Positions 21,618 to 32,332 of a DNA stretch of 64,000 nucleotides are shown piece after piece. The DNA comes from Yamagishiella unicocca. Lineage: Eukaryota; Chlorophyta; Chlorophyceae; Chlamydomonadales; Volvocaceae. The DNA lies in the NCBI GenBank assembly GCA_003116995.1, contig BDSL01000113.1, forward strand, positions 1-64,000, written 5' to 3'. Position 1 is the first letter of the stretch, and each line of letters opens with the position of its first letter. Below the pieces are notes generated by a model. It searched no databases. It was not told the DNA's origin and saw nothing but the letters and a program-made list of their open reading frames with translations. Both the position numbers and the translations under genes were made by a program.

Positions 21618-22742
21618 CGACTGGCGGCACGTGTGATCAATGCTGTCGTGCGTACGCCAAGCCAGGTATTCCATGTACGCTGTATGTCCTGTGGAAGGAA
21701 GGGGGAAAGCGATGGAAGAGGAAACCAGGAATCAGCAATCGGACTGACAGCGAGGTACGTACGTAACAAAATAATGCGATCTTTGCACCTGCGTTCAACG
21801 CTGTATGTGCTGTGGAAAGAAAGGGAACTACGAGGGGAACGTTACCACGATTCGCACGCGGGCTGACGTTTGGAAACGAACCCCAGCCATGGCCAACGAG
21901 CCGAAGTTGAAGGTAGGGGCGCTGCTAACGAACGTTACAAATGACGTGTCGCCAACTGAACATCTGCACAAGCACTGAACAACACTCAGTGTACTGTTGC
22001 TGCATTGGGGCATGGTCCAGCAGCATGGCAAGCACAGGCCAAACGAAGGTCATCCCAGAGCCGCGTTTTCGACTGCGAGTTGAGCCTCTCGTGATATGGG
22101 CTTTGGATAGCATCAACAGCCGAAAGACATTAATTATGTAATGAGGCTGATGAAGGCACCTTGAGGCTGATGAAGGCACCTGAAGGTCCGAGCAATCATA
22201 CCGCCTATCGGCCGCCGTGGCGTAGTTTCATCGTAATTTGTGCCAGTAGAAGTATTGTACCTGCAGAAGTATTGCACCTGCAGTAACGAACGAACCAGCA
22301 AAGATGAGCCGACGTCAGCGTACGCCATAGCCTGTTTGCCTTTACAACGGTAGCATGCTAACGAGCGAAGCAGCAGAAATCCACAAATATAAACCAATTG
22401 CACCCACGCAGTGTCAACAGGTTAAGCCTAGTCGAAGGGTAGGTACTCACTCCCACCGGGCAGGATCGGAGTGTGCAAGACGTCGAACAAGCGCACCTCC
22501 ATCCGGAATGAAGCCAAAGTAGCTGCAAGGACTTCTGTCGTAACATCTTGAAAGGTTGCTGCTGAGTCGGAGGGCCTGCAGATGGGCAAGGCAGAATTCC
22601 GTGTTCAGGTTACCTTAAACGAAATAATTAGATAGCGCGAACAACTCCATAATGTCATTCCTCTATTCCTACATACATAACCCACCTTAGAACAGGTGCG
22701 ACTGTATGTCTGAGGAACTGTTGCCATTGTACGGCGACAGCT
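21618..22742. other. No gene; AT-richer unique sequence with a small tandem duplication
   Basis: Composition is clearly less GC-rich than the neighbours. TGAGGCTGATGAAGGCACCT occurs twice in tandem at about 22,141-22,181. AGAAGTATT...CACCTGCAG is also doubled near 22,245-22,282. No coding text was recognised. Confidence 0.4.
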
Positions 22743-24052
22743 GCGAGATGACGATGGATCTCAGGGCCAAGGCTTCATCCTAACCATATGAGCCGTATTT
22801 ACGCATGACAATGCAAAACAGTATATGTCGGCGGAATATTGCATACTGACCCTGATCCTCTCGGCAAGTTCTCGCGGTCCAGGGAAAAAGCGTCTCACAG
22901 CGGCTTTGGAACTTACTTCTTCCCATTATGCCATAGTTACTTCACGCTTGGCAACGCTTGGCAGCGCTTGGCGCGCTGGAAGCAAGGTGTAACTCAGGTG
23001 ACCGCCACTGCCATGCAGATGTATGTTCCATTGTGTAGGTTCGTCAAGGCCCTTAAGGAAAGCGCAGATCCCAATTGCGACAACAATTTCACAACGTGTA
23101 ACACGCTACAAGCCTGCAACACAGAACACCGACCCTCCGCAAACCTAACCGAAGAAAGGCAGGGAGCGAACGAGAGCGACGTAGACCAACCAATACCTAC
23201 CAGCCCAGAGCTGCCATAATGCCACTGAAAAATGGCGTGACGGTTTCATTACAAGATGTATACAGAATTTGACCCTATCAACCGGAAAGCTTCGATCTTC
23301 CACCACCACGCCAAGTGCCGGCAGCGAGCCTCGGAGGCAATCAAAGCGTACACATCCCGCATCAACGGCGGGGTGAGGACCTATTGTAACAATTCAGGCC
23401 GACGGCGGCGTCTGCGACCCCAACTAGCCCTTGGCAGCTATGCATGCCTATGTGCCATGCCGAACCTCGAAGGTCATCATGCTGCCGACAACGAATCCAT
23501 GCATCTAATTGCAATAAATGCCAACTAGAGGGCCATGCTTGGCCGGGGCCGCACCGCCGTGCACCGCCATCACCCTGCTTACCCTAAAACGCCCTGCAAA
23601 GCGTGCCACTAGGACAGTTGCAACGGCAGCCTTAATCCCTGAACAATCATGCGGATCGAAGGGCGTCCGTTTAAGCTCGCGTCATGACCCGGCCCCCCCG
23701 AAATCCGTTTAGGTATCGCGGCTTAGCCGCCAGTTCCACACCACTTTCCCCGCCGTTCCCTGAGTCAGCCGTAACCTCTTTCCGGAGCGCATGAGCGGCG
23801 AGAGCACCACCGCTGCTGGGGTCTGACGCATGTCCCCATTAGTTCCGACAATCAATAGTTCAGCAGCCTCCTGGTTGGCCCGCCTGTCGACGATCCCGCA
23901 CGTGGCCGCGACCCGTGGGTCGTCGTAGTCACCCTGTGGTGCGGGGGTTCGGGTCCGCGGTGTTTGCCGCGCCGCTTGCAGAAGTTCACATAGCGGCGTA
24001 TAATAATATTGATTGGTGATAAAATGACGGAGAGCATCACAATCCAAGGGCC
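22743..24052. repeat. Segmental duplication, copy B
   Basis: Direct repeat of 1-1,298. It ends at the shared GGGCC and then joins TGGTTCGGACGTCAATGG, sequence also found near 36,340 but absent after copy A. It carries the same minus-strand C-terminal frame (23,709-23,950) as copy A. Confidence 0.93.
23709..23950 (-). pseudogene. C-terminal coding relic inside duplication copy B
   Basis: This is the same frame and stop as 1,203-955 with a few conservative substitutions (for example ELLIVGTNG for ELVIVGTNG). Upstream on this strand the frame runs into the 25-bp array rather than the copy A sequence, so the two copies have different 5' contexts. The family is not recognised. Confidence 0.35.
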
Positions 24053-24400
24053 TGGTTCGGACGTCAATGGTTTCGGTAGCTCTCCATGTCCCTCTGCGAC
24101 CTCCCTGCTCGGCCCTGCGCCCCCCCCTGGTCCTCCTGCACAGCAGCACCCCCCTGGTCCCCCATGCACAGCAGCACCCCCCTGGTCCCCCGCACAGCAG
24201 CACCCCCTGGTCCCCCGCACAGCAGCACCCCCTGGTCCCCCGCACAGCAGCACCCCCTGGTCCCTCGCACAGCAGCAACCCCCTGGTCCCCCGCACAGCA
24301 GCACCCCCTGGTCCCCCGCACAGCAGCACCCCCTGGTCCCCCGCACAGCAGCAACCCCCTGGTCCCCCGCACAGCAGCAACCCCCTGGCTGACACCCCTC
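24048..24400. repeat. Repeat element with 10-unit 25-bp minisatellite
   Basis: After TGGTTCGGACGTCAATGG comes a block shared with 36,337-36,460. Inside it the unit CACAGCAGCACCCC followed by CTGGTCCCCCG is repeated about 10 times (24,137-24,390, 25-29 bp per unit). The 36-kb relative has a single unit at the same place. Variant units with AACCCC are unit 6 and the last two, which gives a record of local expansion. Open frames on both strands across the array are compositional. Confidence 0.85.
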
Positions 24401-25033
24401 TCCCGAACCGAACTCACCATATGACTAAACGGCAGCACCCGCCGAGCCGCCCACCCTCGACCTAGGTACCAAAGGCTCCGGCAGCGCCCGCCCGCCGTCG
24501 CCGTCCGTAAAATGCATGGCCCATAACCGACATAACATGCAACGACGGATGACCTTGCGGATCACACTATGGGTGGTGCGGCCTGGACCCACCACCACCG
24601 CCACCACCACTACCCGGTGGTTGCTGCGTCTGCTTCGATGCTTGTGGCGGGTCCCTTGGAGGCAGTTATGGTTGCGGAAGTGGTCTGCGTGTAGGTGCAG
24701 GGAGGCAGTGGGGAAGGCGGCGGACCCGAGGAGGCGACGACGCCGCGGCCGCTGCTTCCGGTCGCCTGCGTCCGGCGCGCGATGGGAGGTGCGGGTGAGG
24801 TGGGGCGAGTTGAGGTCAGGGTGAGGTGGGGCGAGCGGAGGACAGGGTGAGGTGGGGCGCTGTCATCTGTAGTGTTGTTCTGTGGGTAGCTGTGCGGTGC
24901 CACAAACACACCACACGGCCAAATTTGTCCCGGAACCCCCGGAAGCCAGGCCTGCGCATGGGCAACTCTTTTCCGGGACCCCCGGAGCGACCCCCACACG
25001 CTTTAGGGGATTCTTGCCACACTCACGAAACGC
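24401..25033. other. No recognisable gene
   Basis: GC-rich sequence with short tandem steps (GTGAGGTGGGGCGAG repeated near 24,795-24,860). No domain text was found. Confidence 0.4.
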
Positions 25034-25850
25034 TTAGGTCCCGTCCGTCTTGCCAAACGACGCATACCACGCGCTGAGCCCCACATCAAGCGCTGCCGCA
25101 CCGCCATAGCCGCGTTGCGGGTGCTTCTCGAGCAGCCAGTAGGCAAGCTGCACTCGAATGCGTCTTCCCCCCAATGTCCCACGGCGCGCACCGCCAGCAC
25201 AGCGACAGCGGCCCTAACCCCAGCTGCCCGCTCCGTCCTCACCTTTCCCGCCCTGCCCTCACCGCCCTTCCAGCTCTCGGAGGCTGCTCCTGCTCGCCGC
25301 CCTCACCCAGCACCAGCACCAGCGCGCACCCTCGCCCGGGGATGTCCTCCTGCCGGCACCTCTCGCTGCCGGCGACTTCGCCGGCAGAGGCCTGGTCCTG
25401 GAGGTTCGCGTGCCGGCTCCAGGGAGGGCGATCCCGGCCCGGGCAGGCCCGTGTACAAGTGGCCGGCACCGCCTCACGCAGCGCCCCCTGGCCCTGCTCC
25501 TTGTCGTACCTGCAGCGGCGGCAGGAGTGGGCACCGGCGCAAAGAAGGGCAGCTCAAGTAGGGCGGCCGGCAGCTGAACTCGAAGGCTTCGCAGGAGAAG
25601 GCAGTCACGAAGGGTGGTCTGGACGGCTGGGAGGGGCCTTCGCCAGGTGGAGCACGGGTCTCACAACTGGCACATGCAAGCAAGCGCCCCCGGCCCCCAC
25701 CCCACCCGCTGCAGCCTCACTCACGTGTGGCCAGTCCGGCCGCCGCCTCCGCCGCGGCGTCCGCGATGTACCTGGTCAGCGGCTCCGTGGTGTGGCCGAT
25801 GCCCAGGGAGGTGATCTGGCGGGTGGGCGTGGGGTCGCGGGAGCGACTGA
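25034..25850 (-). pseudogene. Exon relics of an unrecognised multi-exon gene
   Basis: On the minus strand an exon-like segment at about 25,850-25,725 reads TRQITSLGIGHTTEPLTRYI, then ADAAAEAAAGLATR, and ends exactly at a GTGAGT donor (25,724). A final exon-like segment (about 25,150-25,034) reads LAYWLLEKHPQRGYGGAAAL, then DVGLSAWYASFGKTDGT, with a stop at 25,036-25,034. The text between them is less clear (donor CTGCAG/GTACGAC near 25,510). The end of the first segment is duplicated at about 36,200-36,240. I do not recognise the protein. It could be a host gene with undetected exons or a transposable-element gene. Confidence 0.35.
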
Positions 25851-26789
25851 CGTGACACCAGACTCCTCAACGTGGGAAGAACGCAATGCGCCTCGTCCAG
25901 CCCCACCAGGTCCGAGCCGGTGCGGTCGCGGCGCTGCGGCTGCTCCTGCGCTGCCCGGCTGCCTGAGTGCAGGGGTAGGGGATGAGTGGGATCCGGGGAG
26001 CAAAGGGTGCAGGGCACGGAGAGACGCAGCGCGCTTGCATCGTGCAGCGATGCAGCGCGTTCGGCTAGCGGAATGGGGGGCGTTGCGGTCGTGCGATGTG
26101 CGTGTATTGGGTGCACCGCGCCCCGTGGAGTCCCCGGAGGGCCCCGCGACCCGTCAGTCCAGCCGCAACGATGTCCGGGCTGTTTATTTGGCAAGCGAAT
26201 GCGAATGCGGGGCCAGCACCCGCTCCCTGGAGCCAACCCTACCTCCTCCCCCCTTGCCAACTCATACCCCGCCGCCGTCCTGCCGGGGGGGGACCAGCCC
26301 CACACAGCACTCCTGCCCCGCAACCCCGCCAAGCGCTGTGCACACGGCATGGCCTGACCTATGGGTTCATTCATACAGGTTCATTCGCACCTCGGGAAAC
26401 AGGCAGCTGGCGTGCAGCTTGCTGAAGTCCTAGCTTCGGTGTACGTGCAAGGCGCCTGGGGAAAGGGAGAGACAGCACGCCGTTTGCAGCGCGGAGTTAG
26501 TGGGCGGTGGCCACCGTCAACGAGGTTTCCAAGCTTGAAACACACGCCCGGAGCACAACGTGCAATCCCGTGTGGAATCACGATGACGTCCAGCGTAGCA
26601 AGTGCTCTTCTCGGCAGCGGCCCGCGTCCTCCTACCCACATCTTTGAGTGCCGCCTAGGCACCCTGTTCCCTTAGCCGGTCTTCCCATGCTAAGCTTGTC
26701 CCTGCTTCCTCACATCAGCCCCCACCCTCCCCTTTTTGCGCGCCGGACCACGGATTTCCTCTCGACATCCCCCCTCATCCTATTGTATT
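25851..26789. other. No confident gene; possible upstream exon of the 25-kb relic
   Basis: Minus-strand text near 25,960-25,870 (RTGSDLVGLDEAHCVLPTLR) follows a CTCAG acceptor-like site and may belong to the same unknown gene. Nothing else is recognisable. Confidence 0.25.
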
Positions 26790-27070
26790 CCGCTCGTGGA
26801 GGCACCGTTTGACCGAACGCAGACGCCAGCAACCACGAGTGGGGCCTTGATTACCTTTGGGACCAGCAGAACCTCATCGCTGGCGTTGGTTGGCCAGGTC
26901 GCGCAGAGAGCCAGGTTCTTGCTGAATTTGCTGGTATTCGGTTGCCTTTCCCGCCATCCTACCGTCCATCGGCAGCAGACCGGCAACCTATTGCTGTAGC
27001 CTCCAGCATACCATTTAGTGGTGCTGTCCTTCCCAAATCTTGCTCCAAGATGCAGGCAGCGACATATAAC
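26790..27070 (-). repeat. Dispersed repeat, pair member 2
   Basis: Inverse relative of 3,030-3,330. Order and spacing of landmarks are conserved (GACGCCAGCAACCACGAGTG here, its diverged inverse near 3,275-3,300). No target duplication or intact frame is visible. Confidence 0.6.
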
Positions 27071-27671
27071 AGCTGGATACCGGTATGCGATAAGTTTGTG
27101 TTCCTGCGCTGCCGAGTTAGGGCAGGCGGGCGTCACATTTTACAATTCATTTGGTTGTGATACTCGAGCTTCAGCCTTTACTAGGGCTATCCCCTGTCTC
27201 GCTATCTGCAGTACGGATAAGCTTCCGGCGCCATGCGGCTCCTCTTCGCAGACCTTTGACAATATTAAGCTCTACGATTACTTGATTAGACCATTAATTC
27301 CTCCAATCCCTGACTCGCATAACGCATCCTGCTGCTGGCGTTGTCCACTAAGTCCATGGCCCACGGCCCTAACGAACAGGCTAACATGACGTCATGATGA
27401 GCTTTCGTGGCTGAGATCGATTCTAGACAGTTGAATAGGCCGAACAGCAGTGTGGGGCCACAGGCAACACTTGCGGGACAGCAGGCGGTGCGCGAACGGC
27501 TCCTGGACAGCGGCTGGATGCTCCTCTGCTGTCAATGCAACCTACGTTGTTTTTCCGCTGCGAATGCGGAGATAGATGCAGTCGACTCTGCTGCCAGGGC
27601 ATCCTGTGTGCCATACACTTGCTTCTACGGCTGCTCCCGCACTCCTCGTTCCGCCCCACCCCGCTGTCTAC

Positions 27672-27737
27672 CTGCTTCAGCGACTCCAATAGGTCATCCT
27701 TCTTGCAGTAGTCGGCGCTGGCGGCTGCCGCCGTCAT
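27672..27737 (-). other. Candidate 5' exon, family unknown
   Basis: ATG at 27,737 is followed by TAAAASADYCKKDDLLESLK and Q, and the frame meets a CAG/GTAGAC donor at 27,672. The composition is protein-like, but no following exon could be identified. Confidence 0.2.
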
Positions 27738-28199
27738 GAGACGCTTGGGCGCGCCCTGTGGGTCTCATGCGGCCAGTGGTGGGGTGGCACCTGACACTGG
27801 CGGAACACACAGGGGCCAGCGGCGGTGACGGGCGCTCACGGTAGGGAAGGGCGGGGGAATCGTATGCGTACCGTGTTCGTGATCGCCGTTTAGTAGGGTG
27901 TGTTGGGCATTGCGGGCCGCGCTACTACTGGTGGAGTAATGGCGCTGGAGGGGAACGCAGCCAGGGTAGGAGGGCATAGGGGAGGACAGGGGGGAATAAC
28001 GGGTTTAGGTGGGGAGTGGACAAACCGAGCGGGGGGGGGGCCGGATCAGAAGGTAAAACCGCCGTGCCCCGAACTTATTCGTTCCTGCTCTGGCTACGTC
28101 TGCAGGAGTCTCGCATGCGCCTCGAGGACTTGTAGGTGGGGTGGGGAGGTAAATCTGGCAAGCATTTGGAGCTTTCGTGAACACAGGGAATGCCGGCAC
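27738..28199. other. No recognisable gene
   Basis: Mixed GC-rich sequence with no domain text or repeat structure beyond a short poly-G run near 28,030. Confidence 0.4.
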
Positions 28200-28800
28200 C
28201 CTCTTGGCATGCATCCCCCACCCACCCGGTCCACCACCTCCGGTAGCTGCCGGTCGTCCGACCTCCCCCTGCGGGCGAAGCGCTTGAGGTGCGGCTGGGT
28301 CGGGGGCCGGGCGGCGGTGACTGCAGCGGAGGCGAATGATAATCCTTAGCGTGCATCCTGCCATCGGCCAGATTGCCATTGCTCGATCCGTGGGCAACTA
28401 GCAGCAAGGCGGAGTGCCGACACTGTATCCGTCCAGTTCACCTAGGGTCAACATGCCCATCTCGCTTGCACATGTTCCCACAGTGGCACAGCCCCGCCTT
28501 ACAGTTCGCACCAACCATTCCCGGGTAGCAGAAGTGGGAATGCCCGCTACCGGCGTCCTCACGGACCTCAGTCCCCGACCAATGTTGCCATCCGAATGGC
28601 GGTGGTAAACACCGTCACCTTGTTGAGGAATCTGGGTCCCCTCGCACCTATTTCCACCTGGCGCTTGCCCAGTCCAACCCTTGCAGCCCACGATCCTCGC
28701 CACACCACTTGTATCGGCCACGCTGCTGCCCATGGATCGGCAACCCGCCAGCCCGAGCTTGGTGGCAGCACTTGGCGGGGCTGGCGGCCTGGCACTGAGG
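28200..28800 (+). repeat. Dispersed repeat related to the foldback arms, copy at 28.2-28.8 kb
   Basis: Landmarks run in the same order as at 8.3-9.0 kb: GCGTGCATCCTGCCATCGGC (28,350), CTTGCACATGTTCCCACAGT (28,466), GGTAAACACCGTCACC (28,603) and TGGCGCTTGCCCAGTCCAAC (28,659). It extends further 3' than the 8-kb copy, matching the foldback arm. Confidence 0.7.
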
Positions 28801-29103
28801 ACTACAGCGCCTGCTGCTGGGCCAGCCCTGACGAGTCCATAGTGGGGGCTGGTGCACATGGACAGACAAGGTGAGTAGTGTTGAAGGCAGGAACGGGCAG
28901 AGTCGGTTGTGTTTGTGAGCGTGTTCCTCACTCATCCTCAACTGACTTGCCGTTTCCCGAAGGACCCTTCACTTCCTAACGCATCGCTGGCTAGGGAAGT
29001 CCAAGATATGTGCGGCATGTCATACGAACTGGACGAGAACCAACTGAGCAGCCCCGCAAGCTGCAACTAGTAAGGGCATGTGCCTGATATGCCGTCTTTC
29101 TGC

Positions 29104-29160
29104 AGATGGCGCTGCTTCTATGGATGGAAGAGGAGCGCAATGTATTTGGAGCAGGGCACC
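29104..29160 (+). other. Candidate 57-nt exon
   Basis: CTTTCTGCAG precedes ATGGCGCTGCTTC, and CAG/GTACGAG follows. The 19 codons read MALLLWMEEERNVFGAGHQ. An upstream frame (MCGMSYELDENQLSSPASC) ends at GTAAGG only about 36 nt before, which would make an unusually short intron. The family is not recognised and the call is weak. Confidence 0.2.
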
Positions 29161-29819
29161 AGGTACGAGACGCGCATGCGCGAGCAGTCGCTGGCCGGTT
29201 GGTTGTGCCGTGCTTTCCGCAGCGTATACCCACTAATCGAAGCTATGCTTGCGTTAGCTTTACGCAGCTGTCTTGCGTAACGCTCGGGGAGTCGTGTCGC
29301 TTCTGGCTTCGGGTAGGGCCCAGCAAGTACTGACGGCGATACGTAAAAAGGCCTGCGCGCATCTGTACTTCCTTTATCGTTATCCCAAGCGCTTCGTGTT
29401 TGTTCGTGTGTCACAGCCACAGCAAAGCGCAGACACATGAACGGCTTGAGACACACGGAGCGAGCTGTTTGGAACGGTTGGACCGCCGACGAACGGGGCT
29501 GTGGAAATTCAAGTAATTCTGAGGATGGCGTGTGGTTGTTTTGATGAAGCGGTCTGTCTCCCCTACCGAAAGAGTCGCTGTTGCTGTGTAGTTACGGCAT
29601 TCTGATGGCGGTACTGCGTGTAGGTCTGCTCCAGGGAGCGAGGCAACCTGAGTCTCGGGTGGGCCGGCTGGTCGCCTTGCTATTTTCGTTCGCCAGGTAT
29701 GCTCCGGATGTAATCGCACAATACATCAACTTTCCGTGCGGTTGCGAGGGCTCCTGAGGAGCCCTTTTGCCCTGTTGGATCCTGACACATGTAACAATTA
29801 AAAATAAACGATGAAATGC

Positions 29820-29950
29820 CTCGTCTTCTTCAGGTCCTCTGCTACAGCGAATCAATGCGACCACCGGCTCTCCCGGCAGCAGCTCCTGGAGGTCGTGGAT
29901 GGCCGCCTTCAGTTTCTCGGTTACAAGTTACAACTTCCGCACAAGTGCGC
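29820..29950 (-). pseudogene. Coding relic, family unknown
   Basis: The minus strand reads LVTEKLKAAIHDLQELLPGE, then PVVALIRCSRGPEEDEAFHR, a helical, charged text unlike its surroundings. It lies just downstream (same strand) of the non-LTR relic and may be part of the same or another element. Confidence 0.3.
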
Positions 29951-30008
29951 AAACGTCGGTAGAAGCCGGGGGGGCCCACGGACGGTTATAAGTCTTCTTA
30001 AGACACGT

Positions 30009-30268
30009 TGGCGGGCGGGTGCATCCTCGTCCCCCGTGAACATTTGAGCGCAAGGCGCTTCATCGCCGCGTGCCTAGTGTCCCAAACGCCATAGAGAAAG
30101 TTGGCCACGGCCAGAGGCGCTTACCCCATTGTCGTGACCCTGCAATGTTGTCGCGTCCTCGAACTTCGCTCGCAAGCTCACATGGGCCACTCCTTTAAAA
30201 ACGTGCATGTCATCCTCGACAGCGCCGCACGCGCAAAATCGGCAGATACGCTCAGCACGCCCGTCGGC
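30009..30268 (-). mobile_element. Degenerate non-LTR retrotransposon C-terminus (zinc-binding end)
   Basis: The minus strand reads ADGRAERICRFCACGAVEDD, then MHVFK, matching the Cys-rich C-terminal zinc-binding region after RT in non-LTR elements (C-x2-C-x-C-x-A-V-E-D-x-x-H). After a frameshift it continues SVANFLYGVWDTRHAAMKRL, the usual end of such proteins, and stops near 30,009. Only this 3' part remains. The RT itself is not seen upstream, and no poly(A) tail or target duplication is evident. Confidence 0.6.
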
Positions 30269-31852
30269 CGGTTAACCTCCAACTCCCACCCAAGTCGCTT
30301 GCCAACGACAAGGGGGCTTCCCATCCAGTTGAGGTAGCGATAGGCCTAAACACCGTTGGGGCCGGTTGGACAGGCCCGTGGGTTGCGACCCACCCACCGT
30401 GCGTCAAACCGTGCACTAAATCGTTTTCAAACTGCTACCGGCCGTTCGCTTCATGGTAGCATCGTGCGCGACTAGGTCGTCGCCGTGCAGCCATCAGGCG
30501 GCCTCGCACCCAAACCATGCAGAAACTTGAGGACGAAGGGAACTGATTGAAGATTGGCTTTGCCGCTCTACCGGCAAGCCTCCACCCAGATAAAGCGGCT
30601 CAATCCTGATGATACCCGTTAATAAGGTGCTGAGAGAGCACTCGAAACGTATCTACCTGTCGGGCAAATTCAAACAGTAATCTTGCCTATGGCTGTCAGG
30701 AACGGTACACCTCAAAGGGCTCTAGCTGACGAGTAAACGGGTGTGAACCAAACAATGATTTGCAATTTAATGTGCTTAATGCGTTCACCATGTTCAGCAC
30801 ATGACTGCACATGCAAGCGCAGGAGCGCAGCCGAACCTTTCCTTGCGCTACCGGTACAGGATGCACTACCTGGCACTCGTGCCGTAATGCACCTGGTGCT
30901 GGGGAATTGATAATTGGCTGCTATACAGCAAATTGGCCATCAATACTAAAATTCCTGACAATTGGTCGCGCGGAAAGCCTCCACCTGGCGATAGCTTCTC
31001 TCGTTGTTCTGTCACAATTTCATACAGTGCTTAGACGCTTTGCATACCCTGGTGCGCTCATGAAGACCAGGTCCTGGCGAGTGACCTTCCAGCGCAGTGC
31101 AAGCAGTAGTGGCAGTTATCGTACGGCGGGCGGACTGCCCAGCTCCAGCTCCCTTGTAGCTGTTGCGTTCTGCCGCGTCCATACTGGATTGTAAACCATA
31201 TGCTTCCTGTGCATTAACAGTAATGATAGCCAGCAACCAATTTGATGTCAACCCTTACGAAGGCGAAACGGTGCATGTCCGCCTTTAGCCATCCATCTGG
31301 CCTATTACACATCCAATGATGCCAGGATTTCCTTTCAACTGTGTCATCCACGTTACCTTGCTTCAGCGCAGTGAATGTAAGCTCTTTTCTGGCTACATTC
31401 GTTCGAAGGACAGCCACCGGTATCTCAGGATTGGGGTATGCATTTCAGCACAATGTTGCAAGAACATCTTTGTGGCTGCTCCTAAAGCACATGTACTTGC
31501 AGCTGCAATCCTGATAGTTGCAGCTGTATCCGACGTGCCCTGATGGCGAACGTCCATTGACGGCGTGTTCTGCACTCGTTTGCCGCAATCAATAGCGCAA
31601 CCATCCCAGGATTCGATACCTGGGTAAGAGTGCATTGCAGAACTATTGGGGGCCTTCTTTGAGGTTTCTCATTATGCCATCCAGCTATGCTTCGTGCCTT
31701 GGGAAATGTTCTGACTGTACAGCTCCCGTTCTCTGGACCCGCAGGTTAATCCCGTTACAGAATACCCAGGATGCCGCTGAGGAAACGGCCGGTGCCATTC
31801 CCAAAGTCACAACCGACGACCATTACAACAACTGGCCTCATGCACTTTGCGT
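30269..31852. other. No recognisable gene; AT-richer sequence
   Basis: Composition is close to 50 percent GC in much of this stretch and the open frames are short. Nothing was recognised on either strand. Confidence 0.45.
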
Positions 31853-32332
31853 CCTACGGGTGCCAAGCCGTGTTTTCGCCCCTTGCCCCCGCTGCCACCT
31901 GCCTTCCGTAGGACAACATACGTGGATTACCGTGCGGTGGCGGCGCAGCGGCACCGCGGCTGAGGCGCTGCTTGGGCGGCTGTTCGACAACGGGACCACT
32001 GCCGTGTCGCCAGCCGGCCTTGGTTCTAGGCATGCCAACTGTGCGATCGCCTCACCGCATTTCGTTTCCTTGATTACTACGGGTGCCAAGTCGTGTTTTC
32101 GCCCCTTGCCCCCGCTGCCACCTGCCTTCCGTAGGACAACATACGTGGATTACCGTGCGGTGGCGGCGCAGCGGCACCGCGGCTGAGGCGCTGCTTGGGC
32201 GGCTGTTCGACAACGGGACCGCTGCCGTGTCGCCAGCCGGCCTTGGTTCTAGGCATGCCAACTGGGCGATCGCCTCACCGCATTTCGTTTCCTTGATTAC
32301 TACGGGTGCCAAGTCGTGTTTTCGCCCCTTGC
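31853..32332 (+). repeat. 223-bp direct tandem repeat at the 5' side of the RT element
   Basis: CGGGTGCCAAG occurs at 31,857, 32,080 and 32,303, giving two full 223-bp units and a third start. That third start diverges at CCCCTTGCCC (about 32,330), where the RT frame begins. The two full units differ at a few positions only. Penelope-like elements are known for tandem, partially overlapping copies that give LTR-like repeats, and this position fits that. Confidence 0.85.
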
